A program made the translations under genes and the position numbers. From Heterobasidion occidentale (Eukaryota > Basidiomycota > Agaricomycetes > Russulales > Bondarzewiaceae): a stretch of 64,000 nucleotides of DNA. Location of the stretch: positions 1,488,001 to 1,552,000 of the forward strand of contig JBCAQO010000010.1 of NCBI GenBank assembly GCA_039111635.1, in the 5' to 3' direction. Below are positions 12,455-22,495 of the stretch, in pieces; the stretch's first letter is position 1; every line of letters begins with the position of its first letter. The notes beneath the pieces were generated by a model. It made no database searches and had not been told where the DNA came from. It saw nothing but the letters and a program-made list of their open reading frames with translations.

Positions 12455-12463
12455 TATAAAATA
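12455..12463 (+). promoter_or_regulatory. TATA box of WTPA-WAVP copy W1
   Basis: TATAAAATA lies about 75 bp before the likely ATG at 12,531. The other family copies also have a TATA element at their 5' side. Confidence 0.45.
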
Positions 12464-12530
12464 AATGCATCACAGTGGTACGCCCTCCCGATAGCACATC
12501 TTCATCTTATCATCTCCTCCCCTCTGAATA

Positions 12531-13562
12531 ATGGATCCTGTCCCTTATGTCGACTTTATCCCATACGTGCCGCAAAGTATCACCGCCGTCAAGGCGACAT
12601 TCCGGACGATCTAGTTAAGGAGTTTGCCCCGTTTCCACCTCCAGGATATCCGTTGGACTTCAGGGGTTTGGAGACGCTACATAAATCAATTCACTGTGAG
12701 GCGCTTTGACTATCTGGCATCTTTTTGATCCGTGCAGACTGATTGCGGTTCCAAGCTTCTCTCAACACCGTCATCCCTTTAAAAGAAGAAGTTGCGAACA
12801 GACTGCTTCTTAGAATTGTTGGAACACCTTCTGTAAGTAGAACCATGTAATCTTGTCTGTCACTCGACTCACTGACCAAGGATATGCTGCATCAGGTCAA
12901 CCATATGGAGAACTTCCGCTGTCTCAATAAAGACTCAAACAACAAGGCCATCTACGGCCCCTGGCATAGAGGCAATGTAGTAGAGATGGGGGTCAGCAAG
13001 TGCCTGGTTCGTCTGGAGGGTGTGCTTGTTCGACCATCTTTTTGCTGAGTGGAATCATCATCCTCCAAGGTCGGCGTCACCATCACCTGGTATATTGTCA
13101 AGATGCCACCACTCGGCAAGAGCAAAGAAAGCGCGAGGGTTCTCGTCCGTCCTTGGTTCGGAGAGACTAATCCCTACCGCAGTTGGCGCAGGAGGTGTAC
13201 GATTACTGCGAACGCCTGGTGAGTCGACTCATTGCTCTCAGTGTTCTGTCTTGAATCTCATCTTACAACATGATGTTCAGCGCAATTACTTCGTGGCGGA
13301 GAAATTACAGGGACGTCGAGGATGGGTGTGGAGCCCTGCTACAATTGTGGTACGTCTGAGCTCACAATTCTGTCATCTTGTTCTCACGATGCTTTGTTCC
13401 TCCTCGCAGAGTCCCTTGGGTGCACCGATTGTAGTCAAGTACAAGCCCGGCTCTCTAGCGACGGAGCAGTACGGGAGTCAACTCGTGCACGCATTATATG
13501 CCGTTCCTGACACCCAGGACGCTATGCGATCTCTTTCGGGCATGGGCCAGTTTATAGAATGA
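12531..13562 (+). pseudogene. WTPA-WAVP family copy W1, probably broken
   Basis: Member of an unrecognised multicopy family. The conserved N-terminal phrase RRQGDIPDDLV is found near 12,580 but out of frame with the nearest ATG (12,531), and the second exon reads into TGA near 12,741 if spliced at the visible sites. The 3' part is clean: exon NYFVAEKLQGRRGWVWSPAT ends at an intron in the conserved position, and the last exon carries SPLGAPIVVKYKPGS and LVHALYAVPDTQDAM, ending GQFIE. It lies tail to tail with BTB copy A, 300 bp away. The frame breaks may be real decay or base-calling errors; a working gene with a different start cannot be excluded. Function unknown. Confidence 0.55.
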
Positions 13563-13862
13563 GAATTTCGCCATGCTCAATCCTTGCCGCCTTCTTTGAG
13601 ATTATAAGCTCAGTATCGTCTGGTTCGGTGTTCGAACAATCGATGTCACAGCTGTCCGAATTGCTGCCGGCGAGGATTCTCTGTATAGCATGTTCTATCT
13701 CGTAGAGGTTGCAGGGTATGATAGCATTCCGTAATAGCATCAGTGTGACCGAGAATCTATCAACGCTACATCAACAAAACAGCACAGACTTTTAAGGACG
13801 AAGTGATAAATAATTAGCAATTATTCTCGGTTCGGGTTTCCGGTCTCCGCGGTGGGTGTCGA

Positions 13863-14961
13863 TCAATGGTCGGCGAGGTCAAAGTGTCGGCTCAGAGATC
13901 CCCACAATGTCGCCTGCTGCTGCCCCACGTATTTGACCACCTCCGAGCGACATGTGGAACACAGGCCGGTCAGACTGAGAGCCGGCGGCGCGAGCGTGCC
14001 CTGTACTAGCCCCTTCACGAACTCCCAGTCCTCCACGGGCTGCGACATCAGGTCCTGCGTGTTCAGCAGGCACCGCTGCCCCGCGGGCGAGTACCAAAAG
14101 CCCGAGACGAGCGCGTGGCAAGACACCTGGTGTACAGGGTTGGCTGTCAGGGCCGGCCCTGCAATGCTGAGATTGACGTGCGCGGAGCGCAGCCGCGCGC
14201 CGCCGAGCACGAGGCGCTCGACATCGGCCGCTGAGAGCGGGGCGAGGTGGTGCCCGCCCGCCGCCGCCGCCGAGCTGCGGCGTGCGGCGGCTGAGGTCGT
14301 AGAAGCGCGGTGAGCAGGGCGTTGTCGGTGCAGTCGATGGAGCGCAGGAGCGCGATCACCGCGGCGGGGTGCACGATCAGGTCCTCGGCGTGCGGCTGCG
14401 AAGCGCGCCGCGCAGTGAGGGCGCGTGCGCGCGCGAGATGCTTGTCCAGGGCAGAGGGCCAGGCGGCGCGGAGGCGCGCGAGGACGTCATTTTGGAGGCG
14501 CGCGACGCGGTATTTGTACGCGAGGCGGAGGATACCGGAGAGGGTCGGAAAGTTCTCGATGGTGATTTGGGAAGCATCGATAGTGCTGACAGAGGAGCAG
14601 GGAGAAGAGAAGGACCAGGCGAGTGAACAATGGATGAGGAGATTTTGAGTGGCGAGGCCGCAAGTGAGTCTACGCACAAACCATCGTATATTGTGTTCAA
14701 GAATGCCTCCATGTCGTCCTTGTCGTCGACGACCTTGAGCAACGTACAGTCGCGCAGGGTGTCACGCGCGGGGGCGAGCATCTCCTGGAATAAGGTGGAG
14801 TGCTTGAGGAGGATGCTGCGGTGGACGCGGAAGAGGGTCTTGCCGCACTGTAAGAGGACGTTTCCGTCATCGAAGTAAAGCGCTGGGTGATTTGCGAGCA
14901 GCTCGGCATCGAGCTCGCTGCGCGGACGTTTGCGGTCAGAGGGTGGATCGATGGAGGCCAT
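13863..14961 (-). pseudogene. BTB/POZ family protein copy A, two frame changes
   Basis: Exon 1 holds a BTB-type fold: KRPRSELDAELLANHPALYF, DGNVLLQCGKTLFRVHRSIL, FQEMLAPARD, then DDMEAFLNTIYDGL before an intron. Exon 2 continues with LRLAYKYRVARLQNDVLARL (BACK-like helices) and HPAAVIALLRSIDC. Between about 14,230 and 14,310 the frame changes twice compared with copies B and D: two bases appear lost before FYDLSRRTPQL, and another shift lies in a GGC repeat before GGHHLAPLSAADVERLVLGG. The C-terminal part is then intact, with CSTCRSEVVKYVGQQQATLW and the stop after FDLADH. Such proteins may be Cul3 adaptors or transcriptional co-factors; no role is established. Confidence 0.7.
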
Positions 14962-15253
14962 GCTGGTCGAGCCTGTCGCTAACGAGGGGAAGGGTTCTGA
15001 TCACGTAAGTAACAGCGTCCTTGTTAAAGAAATGGCCTCGCGTCGCTGCTCTTCGACCTCGACACACACAAGTAGTAGGCCTCATGCAACTTCAATCTTC
15101 CGGAATGTCGCTGACTGTCTTACTGATGGCTGCAGATACACGTTCATGTGAGATCGTTGAATACCAAATCCCTTAGACGCGCATCTCCTCGCCGGTTACA
15201 CGCGGACGTGCCCACTGCCCACTGCCCATAGCCCTCCAAGTCTCTCTGCCACC

Positions 15254-16600
15254 ATGCACCACTTATCAGCCGCTCTGCGCGACTTGATCTCCCGCGCACT
15301 CCCCTGTCTCTCCCCCTCACATAGAGCCATGTCTTTCCCCAACGATGTCCTCTACTTCCCCAAGGAAGAACTCATCTACAACGTGACTGGATGGGCGGGG
15401 TTCATCCTCTTCACCTCCACCACCTCAGAGGACCGCCCGCGCATCGCCAGCATAAAACACTGCAAGCGGAAGCGCGGCGTCTTCCACGAGTTTCTCATCG
15501 TCGAGTTCGAGTACCTCGTTCCAGGCGCTCCCCCGCGCACCGTGCCCATCATCGTCGAGCGCACGATCGAGACCAGCCAGCTCCCCAAAGACAAGATCCG
15601 TCCCGCCGCCGACCTCTCCCATGAGAACGGCAGCCGCTTTTCGGCCTTCTTTCAATCCCCGTCCTCCTCTCGCCTCAGCTTGTCCCCCAGCTCCGTGGCC
15701 TCGTCCTCGTCCTCTTCCCTTGCGACGCCCGCCTTCGATCGCATCATCGTCCCCCCGAAAGGCGCGCGCGTCGGCAAAATCGACCGCCACTCCCGCCGCC
15801 CGTATAAGATCTGCCGCATGCTCACGTTTGATAAGCGCTTTACCGACTACGACCTCGCCGCGTTGCTGCTCGCGCTCCAAGAATACGCTCCCGACTACGA
15901 GCTCCTCTCGCGCCAGTGTTACTGGTATGCGACCGTGATCTACGATTTCTTCCGCGAGCGCCTCATCGGCCTTGGCAACGAGGACGGCGAGGAGGCCGAG
16001 TACGATGTCGGCAAGCTCAAGGACGAGCGTGGGCGCTTCCTCACTGTCTTCACCATCCAGCCCCCTGAGCCGCCGCTGGGCGAGATCAAGTCTGAGTTCG
16101 AGAAGCAACTTGCCGCGCTGTTGGACGAGAGGGCCCGGGAGGATCACCCCGCCGCCAAGTGGGTGAGGTCGCAGGAGGTGATGCGAGCGGCCATCGCAAG
16201 GGCGGAGGAGGAGGCAGCGGCGAGGAAGAGGGCGGAAGCCGTAGCAAAGGAAGAGGCCGCAGCGAGGGTGGAGGCCGAAGCGGCGGCGGCGGCAGCGGAA
16301 GCGACGGCGGAGGCAGCGGAAGCGGCGGCAAAGGCAGCGGAAGCGGCGGCAAAGGCAGCGGAAGCCGTAGCAAAGGAAGAGGCCGCAGCGAGGGTGGAGG
16401 CCGAAGCGGCGGCGACGGCAGCGGCAGCGGCAGCGAAGGCAGCGGCAGCGGCAGCGAAGGCAGCCGACGCAAGGGCGGCGGCGGCAGAGGCGGCGGCAGA
16501 GGCAGAGGCTGCGGCAAGGGCTCTGCTGGACGATGAGGTTGCCGTCCTCCGGCAGCAGCTCGCGGCCCTGAACCATGCTGACCCGTCCCCGGCCGCGTAA
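15254..16600 (+). CDS. hypothetical protein with Ala/Glu/Lys-rich coiled-coil tail
   Basis: A single 448-codon frame without introns. An internal ATG at codon 26 (MSFPNDVLYFPKEELIYNVT) is an equally good start. The N-terminal ~270 residues are globular in composition (GWAGFILFTST, HEFLIVEFEYLVPG, RRPYKICRMLTFDKRFTDYD, LLSRQCYWYATVIYDFF) with a Ser-rich insert. Fungal proteins of this general layout are common and uncharacterised. The last ~150 residues are EAAAKAAEAAAK-type repeats, encoded by GCGGCGGAAGC units, and should form a long helix or coiled coil. The antisense strand is open across much of it (15,425-16,684), a consequence of the repeated GCN codons. No function can be assigned. Confidence 0.7.
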   Translation: MHHLSAALRDLISRALPCLSPSHRAMSFPNDVLYFPKEELIYNVTGWAGFILFTSTTSEDRPRIASIKHCKRKRGVFHEFLIVEFEYLVPGAPPRTVPIIVERTIETSQLPKDKIRPAADLSHENGSRFSAFFQSPSSSRLSLSPSSVASSSSSSLATPAFDRIIVPPKGARVGKIDRHSRRPYKICRMLTFDKRFTDYDLAALLLALQEYAPDYELLSRQCYWYATVIYDFFRERLIGLGNEDGEEAEYDVGKLKDERGRFLTVFTIQPPEPPLGEIKSEFEKQLAALLDERAREDHPAAKWVRSQEVMRAAIARAEEEAAARKRAEAVAKEEAAARVEAEAAAAAAEATAEAAEAAAKAAEAAAKAAEAVAKEEAAARVEAEAAATAAAAAAKAAAAAAKAADARAAAAEAAAEAEAAARALLDDEVAVLRQQLAALNHADPSPAA

Positions 16601-17187
16601 TATCATGCAAAGTATACCATCTATCTTCCGCCAATCTTCAATTCTGCTCTCATATATGCTCTGATCAATGCTGTCCATGTACATCCCCGCACTCTCACAT
16701 TCGGCTATCTATACCACTTGCATTGTCTATATATCCTCGAGTTCGCGATGTGTTCCCTGAGGCCAGGACTTTTTTGGTTGAGTCCTTGCGTGTATGGCAG
16801 CTCTCTCTGCTGCGCTGAAGCGACGTCGTCTTACAGTAGAGGATCCTTGGCTAAATGTACGTCTGGAAGCGCAGACGTTGAATCTTTTAGGTATCAGCGG
16901 TCCCTCGCGCAATCCACAAAAAATTGTGTATTTTACAAGAGCTCGTATCACAGTCTGCATCGCAGTGGGAAGCCAGAGAAGATGTGTCGAAGCACTGAAC
17001 ATGCTGGGAAAAGAAGAAATAGATCTGGCTGATAGACACGAAGAGACACACAGGCGTTCACAAGACCAGATCTGCGTGAAGAGCAACGGACTGTGAGCAC
17101 GGAACCAAAACAAAACGACAGCAGAGCAGAGAGACTGTACAACAAAGCGGCTTATTTAACAAGATAGAACACTTTCATCAAGATACC
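16601..17187. other. intergenic, no gene seen
   Basis: 3' flanks of the coiled-coil gene and of BTB copy B. A 100-codon frame at 16,794-17,096 is overlapped by an equally long antisense frame; neither has recognisable content. Confidence 0.4.
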
Positions 17188-18331
17188 TTACTCGAGGCCA
17201 AAAAACGTAGGCATTGAGCGCCAAAGTTCTGCCTGCTGCCGCTCTACGTGCTGCAGCACCTCCGTGCGGCACGCCGAGCACACGCTCCAAGGAAAAGCCG
17301 ACTCCGTCGTGGCCGACCGCACCATCTGCCTCACAGTCTCCAAGTCCTCGACCGGCTGCGACATGAGGCCCGCCGGGAGCAGAAGCAGCGGCTGAGCCGT
17401 GTGAGTCCGAAATGCATGGATATACGAATGGCATGTCCCCCAGTGCTCGGGGACGGCAACAAGCATCGGTGAGGCGTACATTTGGACCTGGGTCATCCGG
17501 AGACGCGCGAGGCCAATCACAAAACGCTCAATATCGGCGGGCGCGAGGCAGGAAAGGGGATGGTTGGTATATACACCGCTGATGTGTTGGGGGGTGCAGC
17601 GGCTGACGTCGTAAAATAGTGCCATGAGCAACCCTTGGTCATCGTAGTGGATGGCACGCAGAAGCGCGATTACCGCAGCCGGGTGGACGGGCAAGTTTGT
17701 TGTGGTGTTCGTATCGACCTCCGGGTCTATAACCTCCGATAGGTCGATGGGCAGGTCTTGGATATACGACTGCAAAGAAGCGCGGCATGCAGCGAGGTCG
17801 TGTGTGGATTGCAGGTGGTGAGGGAGGTTAGATGGCCAAGCAGCATGCAGAGCTGCGAGAAATTCGGCTTTCAGGTGTTCGACACGGTACTTGTGCGCGA
17901 GACGGAGGACGCTGGATAGAGAGGAAGAGTTCTCTCGAGTGATTCGAGGCGATCCGATAATGATGGGGCAAGTGTGGTAGCACGACTATGTAAGAATTCA
18001 GAGAGGAGGTCATCCTCAGCCCAACGTACCGTTCACCATACAACGCATTGAGAAACGACACCATGTCGCTTTCATTGTCGTCAAGTTTGAGAAGCGTGCA
18101 ACCACGGATGGTCTCATGAATGCGATCGGGTGCGAGCATCTCCTGAAATACAGTCGAGACCTTGACGACGACGGTGTAGTGGACGCAGAAGAGTGTCTGG
18201 CCGCATTGAAATATTAGGTTTCCATCTTCGTGGTATCGAGTAGGATGGTTGACAAGCAGCTCTGTGTCAAGCTCGCCACGGTGACGTTTGGGAGCTCGAG
18301 AGTCATCGCAGGTGTCGCTGGTGATACTCAT
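17188..18331 (-). CDS. BTB/POZ family protein copy B, intact
   Basis: Two exons. Exon 1: KRHRGELDTELLVNHPTRYH, EDGNLIFQCGQTLFCVHYTV, FQEMLAPDR, DMVSFLNALYGER, the BTB fold. After an intron of about 100 bp: SSVLRLAHKYRVEHLKAEFL and HPAAVIALLRAIHYDDQGLL, then ALFYDVSRCTPQ, LAPADIERFVIGLARLR, and a C-terminal block LMSQPVEDLE followed by CSACRTEVLQHVERQQAELW, ending TFFGLE. The BTB-BACK-like order plus a C-terminal CxxC-R-E/S pair defines the local family. The CxxC may bind metal with partners elsewhere; that is inference. No frameshift was seen, so this copy and copy D serve as references for the broken ones. Confidence 0.85.
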
Positions 18332-19651
18332 GTAAGTATGAGATAGAAAGAGGAGGTCTTAGCGGAGAAATCAAGCAGGGGACAGAGAAACCAAGCCGAA
18401 AAGCAGGGGCTCGTGGAATAGACATGGATGCATCGCGCTAAGCCTTTGTTTAAGAAGGTGCTGCTGATGTAGTCAGTGCCCTCCAAGTCCAGGTATGCAG
18501 ACCCAGTGCCGGATTAGACGAGTACTCTTCTACTGTGGGACTGGTTGCGTCGGGAATCGAACCCTCAGCCGGCCGCCTCATGATGAGCGCTGACTACCGA
18601 AAACTTGCAATGACCTTTCTCTCTACTACTACGATCACAGCTACCATCTTAAGATTATGACCAAAACCTTCCTTTATTTTCCATCCAAGCTGCTCATACC
18701 ATCGGACCAACCAACAAGACGCCCACCACCATCTTCGTTGTCATAACCTGCGCTATTGAACGCACGAATTTTCGACGTCCAGCTCGCGGAAGCCGCAGAT
18801 TCCAGAAAGTACAGAAGACGAGAAGGATACTCAAGAATCATTCGAAAATGACTTTTTGAAGTAGAGCCGATGGTCTGTTGGCGTGCGTGTTGCTCTCATT
18901 CCAATCCAAGGCCAAATATCTCCTATTCCCGGTAACTCATTGAATGGTACGCATCTGAGTCAAAATACCACCATCTTAATTCGTCCCATCGGAGAGATTG
19001 CAACTGCCACTGCACACAGGAAGCGCATCATTGGATGCGTCAGTGATCACACCCAGCGCCAGTGAGACAGGCCATATTTCTTGCGAAGGCAAGCCGCAGC
19101 GCTCTATAGTCACAACCTTGGTGTGTCGCAAACGAGCCATATACTGAAGTATACGGAAGTCGGAACATGATCCTTGAATGGTCTCTGTCTCTTGCTCATA
19201 GAAACCCGACATCGATTTTTCAATACGTCATAATCTTTACCTTCCCCGCAGGTCCTTTGGTCTGCTGCAGATTTCTGCGGTGAATCCCAAGTTCATTCTC
19301 TCAGTCTTTCAAAGCACTGTGATAACACCTTAGTTTCGAGACTCCTTTCTTTTTTGCAATTAGATTCAGATGCAAGCTTCGGCCCTTTGACGCCCTAGCG
19401 ATGATTTGGGGCTCTTTAGCTCCAACTTGAGCTCTTGTCCACTCGGTCGAGGCACCAGCCACCGGTTGACATCAAGGGGCTCATGTTTGCTCTTTGTCCA
19501 GATTCTATTGTCCGCCATACTTTCACTTCGGTCACCGAGGTGGCGACCTGTCAGCGTCACTTGGCTTCCAAGCGTGGCATGTCGAACCCCGTAGCATCAA
19601 TGCGACAAGAGAAGTGTGCTCGTCGCTTGTATGTGCCACGGCTCTTATACC
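18332..19651. other. upstream region of W2, mostly inside the inverted repeat
   Basis: No gene recognised. From 18,457 onward the sequence is repeated in inverted form at 59,170-60,379. It contains a pol III B-box-like sequence at 18,553-18,563 and the promoter of the W2 gene. Confidence 0.5.
18553..18563 (-). promoter_or_regulatory. pol III B-box-like sequence near outer edge of left arm
   Basis: On the minus strand this reads GGTTCGATTCC, an exact match to the tRNA T-loop/B-box consensus. The flanks do not fold into a full tRNA: no matching acceptor stem is visible. The same element lies at 60,273-60,283. It may be a tRNA or SINE remnant. Confidence 0.3.
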
Positions 19652-19660
19652 TATATAAAT
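19652..19660 (+). promoter_or_regulatory. TATA box of W2
   Basis: TATATAAAT lies 106 bp before the ATG at 19,766, preceded by CGCTTGTATGTGCCACGGCTC, which resembles the block before the TATA boxes of the W4-W3 and W5 genes. It is duplicated at about 59,164-59,174 in the right arm. Confidence 0.5.
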
Positions 19661-19765
19661 ACCCACACCGTTGCACCATCCAACATTCCTTGCCCTATCC
19701 CTCCCCTCCCCTCTTCCACTCCTCATTGCATCTTTTTCTCCCGCTACCATCATCTAACACGTACA

Positions 19766-20796
19766 ATGCGGCGTCAGGGGACATCCCGCACAAGCTTATA
19801 CCCAAAAATCCTCTTGAGTTCAAGGATGACCCATGCCTTCCTCTGAGTTGCAAGGATATCATCCCGTTGTGCAATATCATCGCGCCCTGTACGTCCTCTC
19901 CCCCTGTTTGCAGCTGGTAATAGCGCTAATCAACTGGCTCCTTAGACGATGATATGATGCCTTACGCTTCCAGAACATTTAACACCACCGTATATTTTGG
20001 ATGTGAAACGGTGAGTGCTATATGGCTCCGGTCAATGCGCTCCCACCGACATGCAGACACACTACACCAGCGCAACAAAGTAATCACTTGTCGAAAATTT
20101 AACCCATCCGATGGGACATTCACGCCGAGCTTCAAAGCCACAGTGGTCCAGAGACGCATGAACCGAGCCTTGGTAGGTCTAAGACATATTCTGCTTTTAC
20201 CGTCACTTACGACGGAGCCCTCATTATTCGGCAGCTCGGCGTTGACATCCCTTTTTACGATGTACGCCCCATCGACAACCCACAGGCGCTTGTCACCATC
20301 TACCCTTTCCTTTTGGAAATTGTTACGAAAGACCCTTCGGCTGAATCTCTCAGAGCGGTTGGCTTGACAAACTACACGCCACGCGGTCCTGGTGATGTCC
20401 AAAGACTCATCGGGCAAATGGTCAGCCATCTTCACGTGATGAATCTGTATCATGTTGTATTGATACCCTGTGTTACTCGTAGAGACAGTGTCTCGTGAAG
20501 GAGCTTGTCGATGACCCATCTGACCCAGAAAGCGAACTTTGGGAATGGACTCCTGCTACAATCGAGGTACGTGGCCGTTTCACTTTTCTTTGAATCAAAA
20601 CTTACCGTGCTTTCTGTATATTCAGAGCGAATGGGCGGGTCCCTTCATGGTTAGATACACAGAAGGTTACAAGGCGCATAGGAAACATGGCAATGAACTT
20701 GTCCATGTCTTCTGGGCCGTGCCCAACACCGATCAAGCTCGCGAGATTCTTAGAAATCATGGTGAACCGATTGCTGAAAGGTCGGTGGCTGGGTGA
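19766..20796 (+). CDS. WTPA-WAVP family copy W2 (left arm), one-base frame break at codon 5
   Basis: Counterpart of W7 in the right arm. Exon 1 should read MRRQGDIPHKLIPKNPLEF, as in W7, but here the run GGGGG has four G, which breaks the frame. Later exons are intact: DDMMPYASRTFNTTVYFGCE, then QLGVDIPFYDVRPIDNPQAL and VTIYPFLLEI, then LVKELVDDP and SELWEWTPATIE, an intron at the conserved phase-0 site, and SEWAGPFMVRYTEGYKAHRK with LVHVFWAVPNTDQAREIL, ending ERSVAG. Because W7 has the intact start but a different one-base break, sequencing error in one or both arms is likely and the ancestral gene was complete. No signal peptide or membrane segment is visible. Function unknown. Confidence 0.6.
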
Positions 20797-21066
20797 TAGC
20801 CGAACGTTCATGGCAAGGCCCCGATAACAACAGATGGATGTATAAGGATGACTGCCTCCTAGGACAAGCTTGCTAAACAATATTTCATTGATTTTGAGAA
20901 AGAAGTTTGTTGATAGATCTTGAAAACAATGTACTTAGCCAATAAGGAATGACATATTAATGACTGTTTGTTCCCATCTAGCGTTTCAACATGCCGATGC
21001 CAGTCCCATCATCTCTGTGAGATGCTGAGATGAGTAGCTTATGCCGGACAGGCGAAGACCGATAGA

Positions 21067-21085
21067 GAGTGATCAATGATCACTC
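21067..21085. promoter_or_regulatory. 19-nt perfect palindrome upstream of gene X
   Basis: GAGTGATCA-A-TGATCACTC, about 95 bp before the ATG, repeated in every tandem unit and in the right arm near 57,740. Symmetry suggests a dimeric DNA-binding protein, but no protein is known. Confidence 0.35.
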
Positions 21086-21179
21086 ATGTTAATAACGCTT
21101 CTTATGTCCTCACGTCTTATATCCTCACGAACATCCAACAACGAAGAACGTAGTACGATTCCAACCATCACATACCTAG

Positions 21180-21638
21180 ATGAACAAACTACGGAAACCT
21201 ACACCTTCCTCACCTGCAAAGCGCGAACTTAGCGGACCAGCTCCAAACGGCTCCAATGCGCGCACGACCAGCACCCCCGCTCATTCTGCACGATCCCCGA
21301 CGCACCCACAAACACTGACAGAGGCGCCGATCGTTCCTTCGTATCATACAACACCGCTGGTCGTCTCTAGAACAATGACTTACGCTACAGCTGACGCGGC
21401 CCTGGTCTCCTTTAAACCATCTCTACCGTCTCCGCCAGTCCCACAACAGCAACACGCAGCGCTCAGGTACCCCAAGGCGCACGCGCCGCTCCCGACGTCC
21501 CCAGCAGAGCAATACTGGGCCGCCCGCGCGCTCACAGCGGAGACACTGCTTTCGGCGGCGGAGGCGCACCAGCGGGAGGTGCGGAGCGCGGTGGACGCAG
21601 AAGAGGAGAAGCGACTGGTCGGTTTCCTCAATTCGTGA
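21180..21638 (+). CDS. gene X first-exon copy 1
   Basis: First exon of the gene X family in tandem unit 1: MNKLRKPTPSSPAKRELSGP, a Pro/Ser/Thr-rich disordered stretch, then a helical region with AEQYWAARALTAETLLSAAE and AHQREVRSAVDAEEEKRLVG. In this unit the downstream exons are not adjacent. It could only be used by splicing over the next two units, or it makes a 152-residue protein alone. Confidence 0.5.
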   Translation: MNKLRKPTPSSPAKRELSGPAPNGSNARTTSTPAHSARSPTHPQTLTEAPIVPSYHTTPLVVSRTMTYATADAALVSFKPSLPSPPVPQQQHAALRYPKAHAPLPTSPAEQYWAARALTAETLLSAAEAHQREVRSAVDAEEEKRLVGFLNS

Positions 21639-21838
21639 GGGTGCAGTCCGGGATATTGACAGCGTGTCGACGTGCATTTGACTGGGGTTCGAGTAGCTTA
21701 TGCCGGACAGGCGAAGACCGATAGAGAGTGATCAATGATCACTCATGTTAATAACGCTTCTTATGTCCTCACGTCTTATATCCTCACGAACATCCAACAA
21801 CGAAGAACGTAGTACGATTCCAACCATCACATACCTAG

Positions 21839-22381
21839 ATGAACAAACTACGGAAACCTACACCTTCCTCACCTGCAAAGCGCGAACTTAGCGGACCAGC
21901 TCCAAACGGCTCCAATGCGCGCACGACCAGCACCCCCGCTCATTCTGCACGATCCCCGACGCACCCACAAACACTGACAGAGGCGCCGATCGTTCCTTCG
22001 TATCATACAACACCGCTAGTCGTCTCTAGAACAATGACTTACGCTACAGCTGACGCGGCCCTGGTCTCCTTCAAACCATCTCTACCGTCTCCGCCAGTCC
22101 CACAACAGCAACACGCAGCGCTCAGGTACCCAAGGCGCACGCGCCGCTCCGACGTCCCCAGCAGAGCAATACTGGGCCGCCCGCGCGCTCACAGCGGAGA
22201 CACTGCTTTCGGCGGCGGAGGCGCACCAGCGGGAGGTGCGGAGCGCGGTGGACGCAGAAGAGGAGAAGCGACTGGTCGGTTTCCTCAATTCGTGAGGGTG
22301 CAGTCCGGGATATTGACAGCGTGTCGACGTGCATTTGACTGGGGTTCGAGTAGCTTATGCCGGACAGGCGAAGACCGATAG
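21839..22381 (+). pseudogene. gene X first-exon copy 2, frameshifted
   Basis: Same sequence as copies 1 and 3 up to the phrase QQHAALRYP, where one C is missing from a CCCC run. A second C is missing about 20 bp later. The frame no longer reaches the coiled-coil segment. Both changes are in runs of C, so base-calling error is possible. Confidence 0.6.
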
Positions 22382-22495
22382 AGAGTGATCAATGATCACT
22401 CATGTTAATAACGCTTCTTATGTCCTCACGTCTTATATCCTCACGAACATCCAACAACGAAGAACGTAGTACGATTCCAACCATCACATACCTAG

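Noticed and set aside
15425..16684. 419-codon minus-strand frame
   Set aside because: Arg/Leu/Cys-rich antisense of the Ala/Glu repeat, with no domain-like content.
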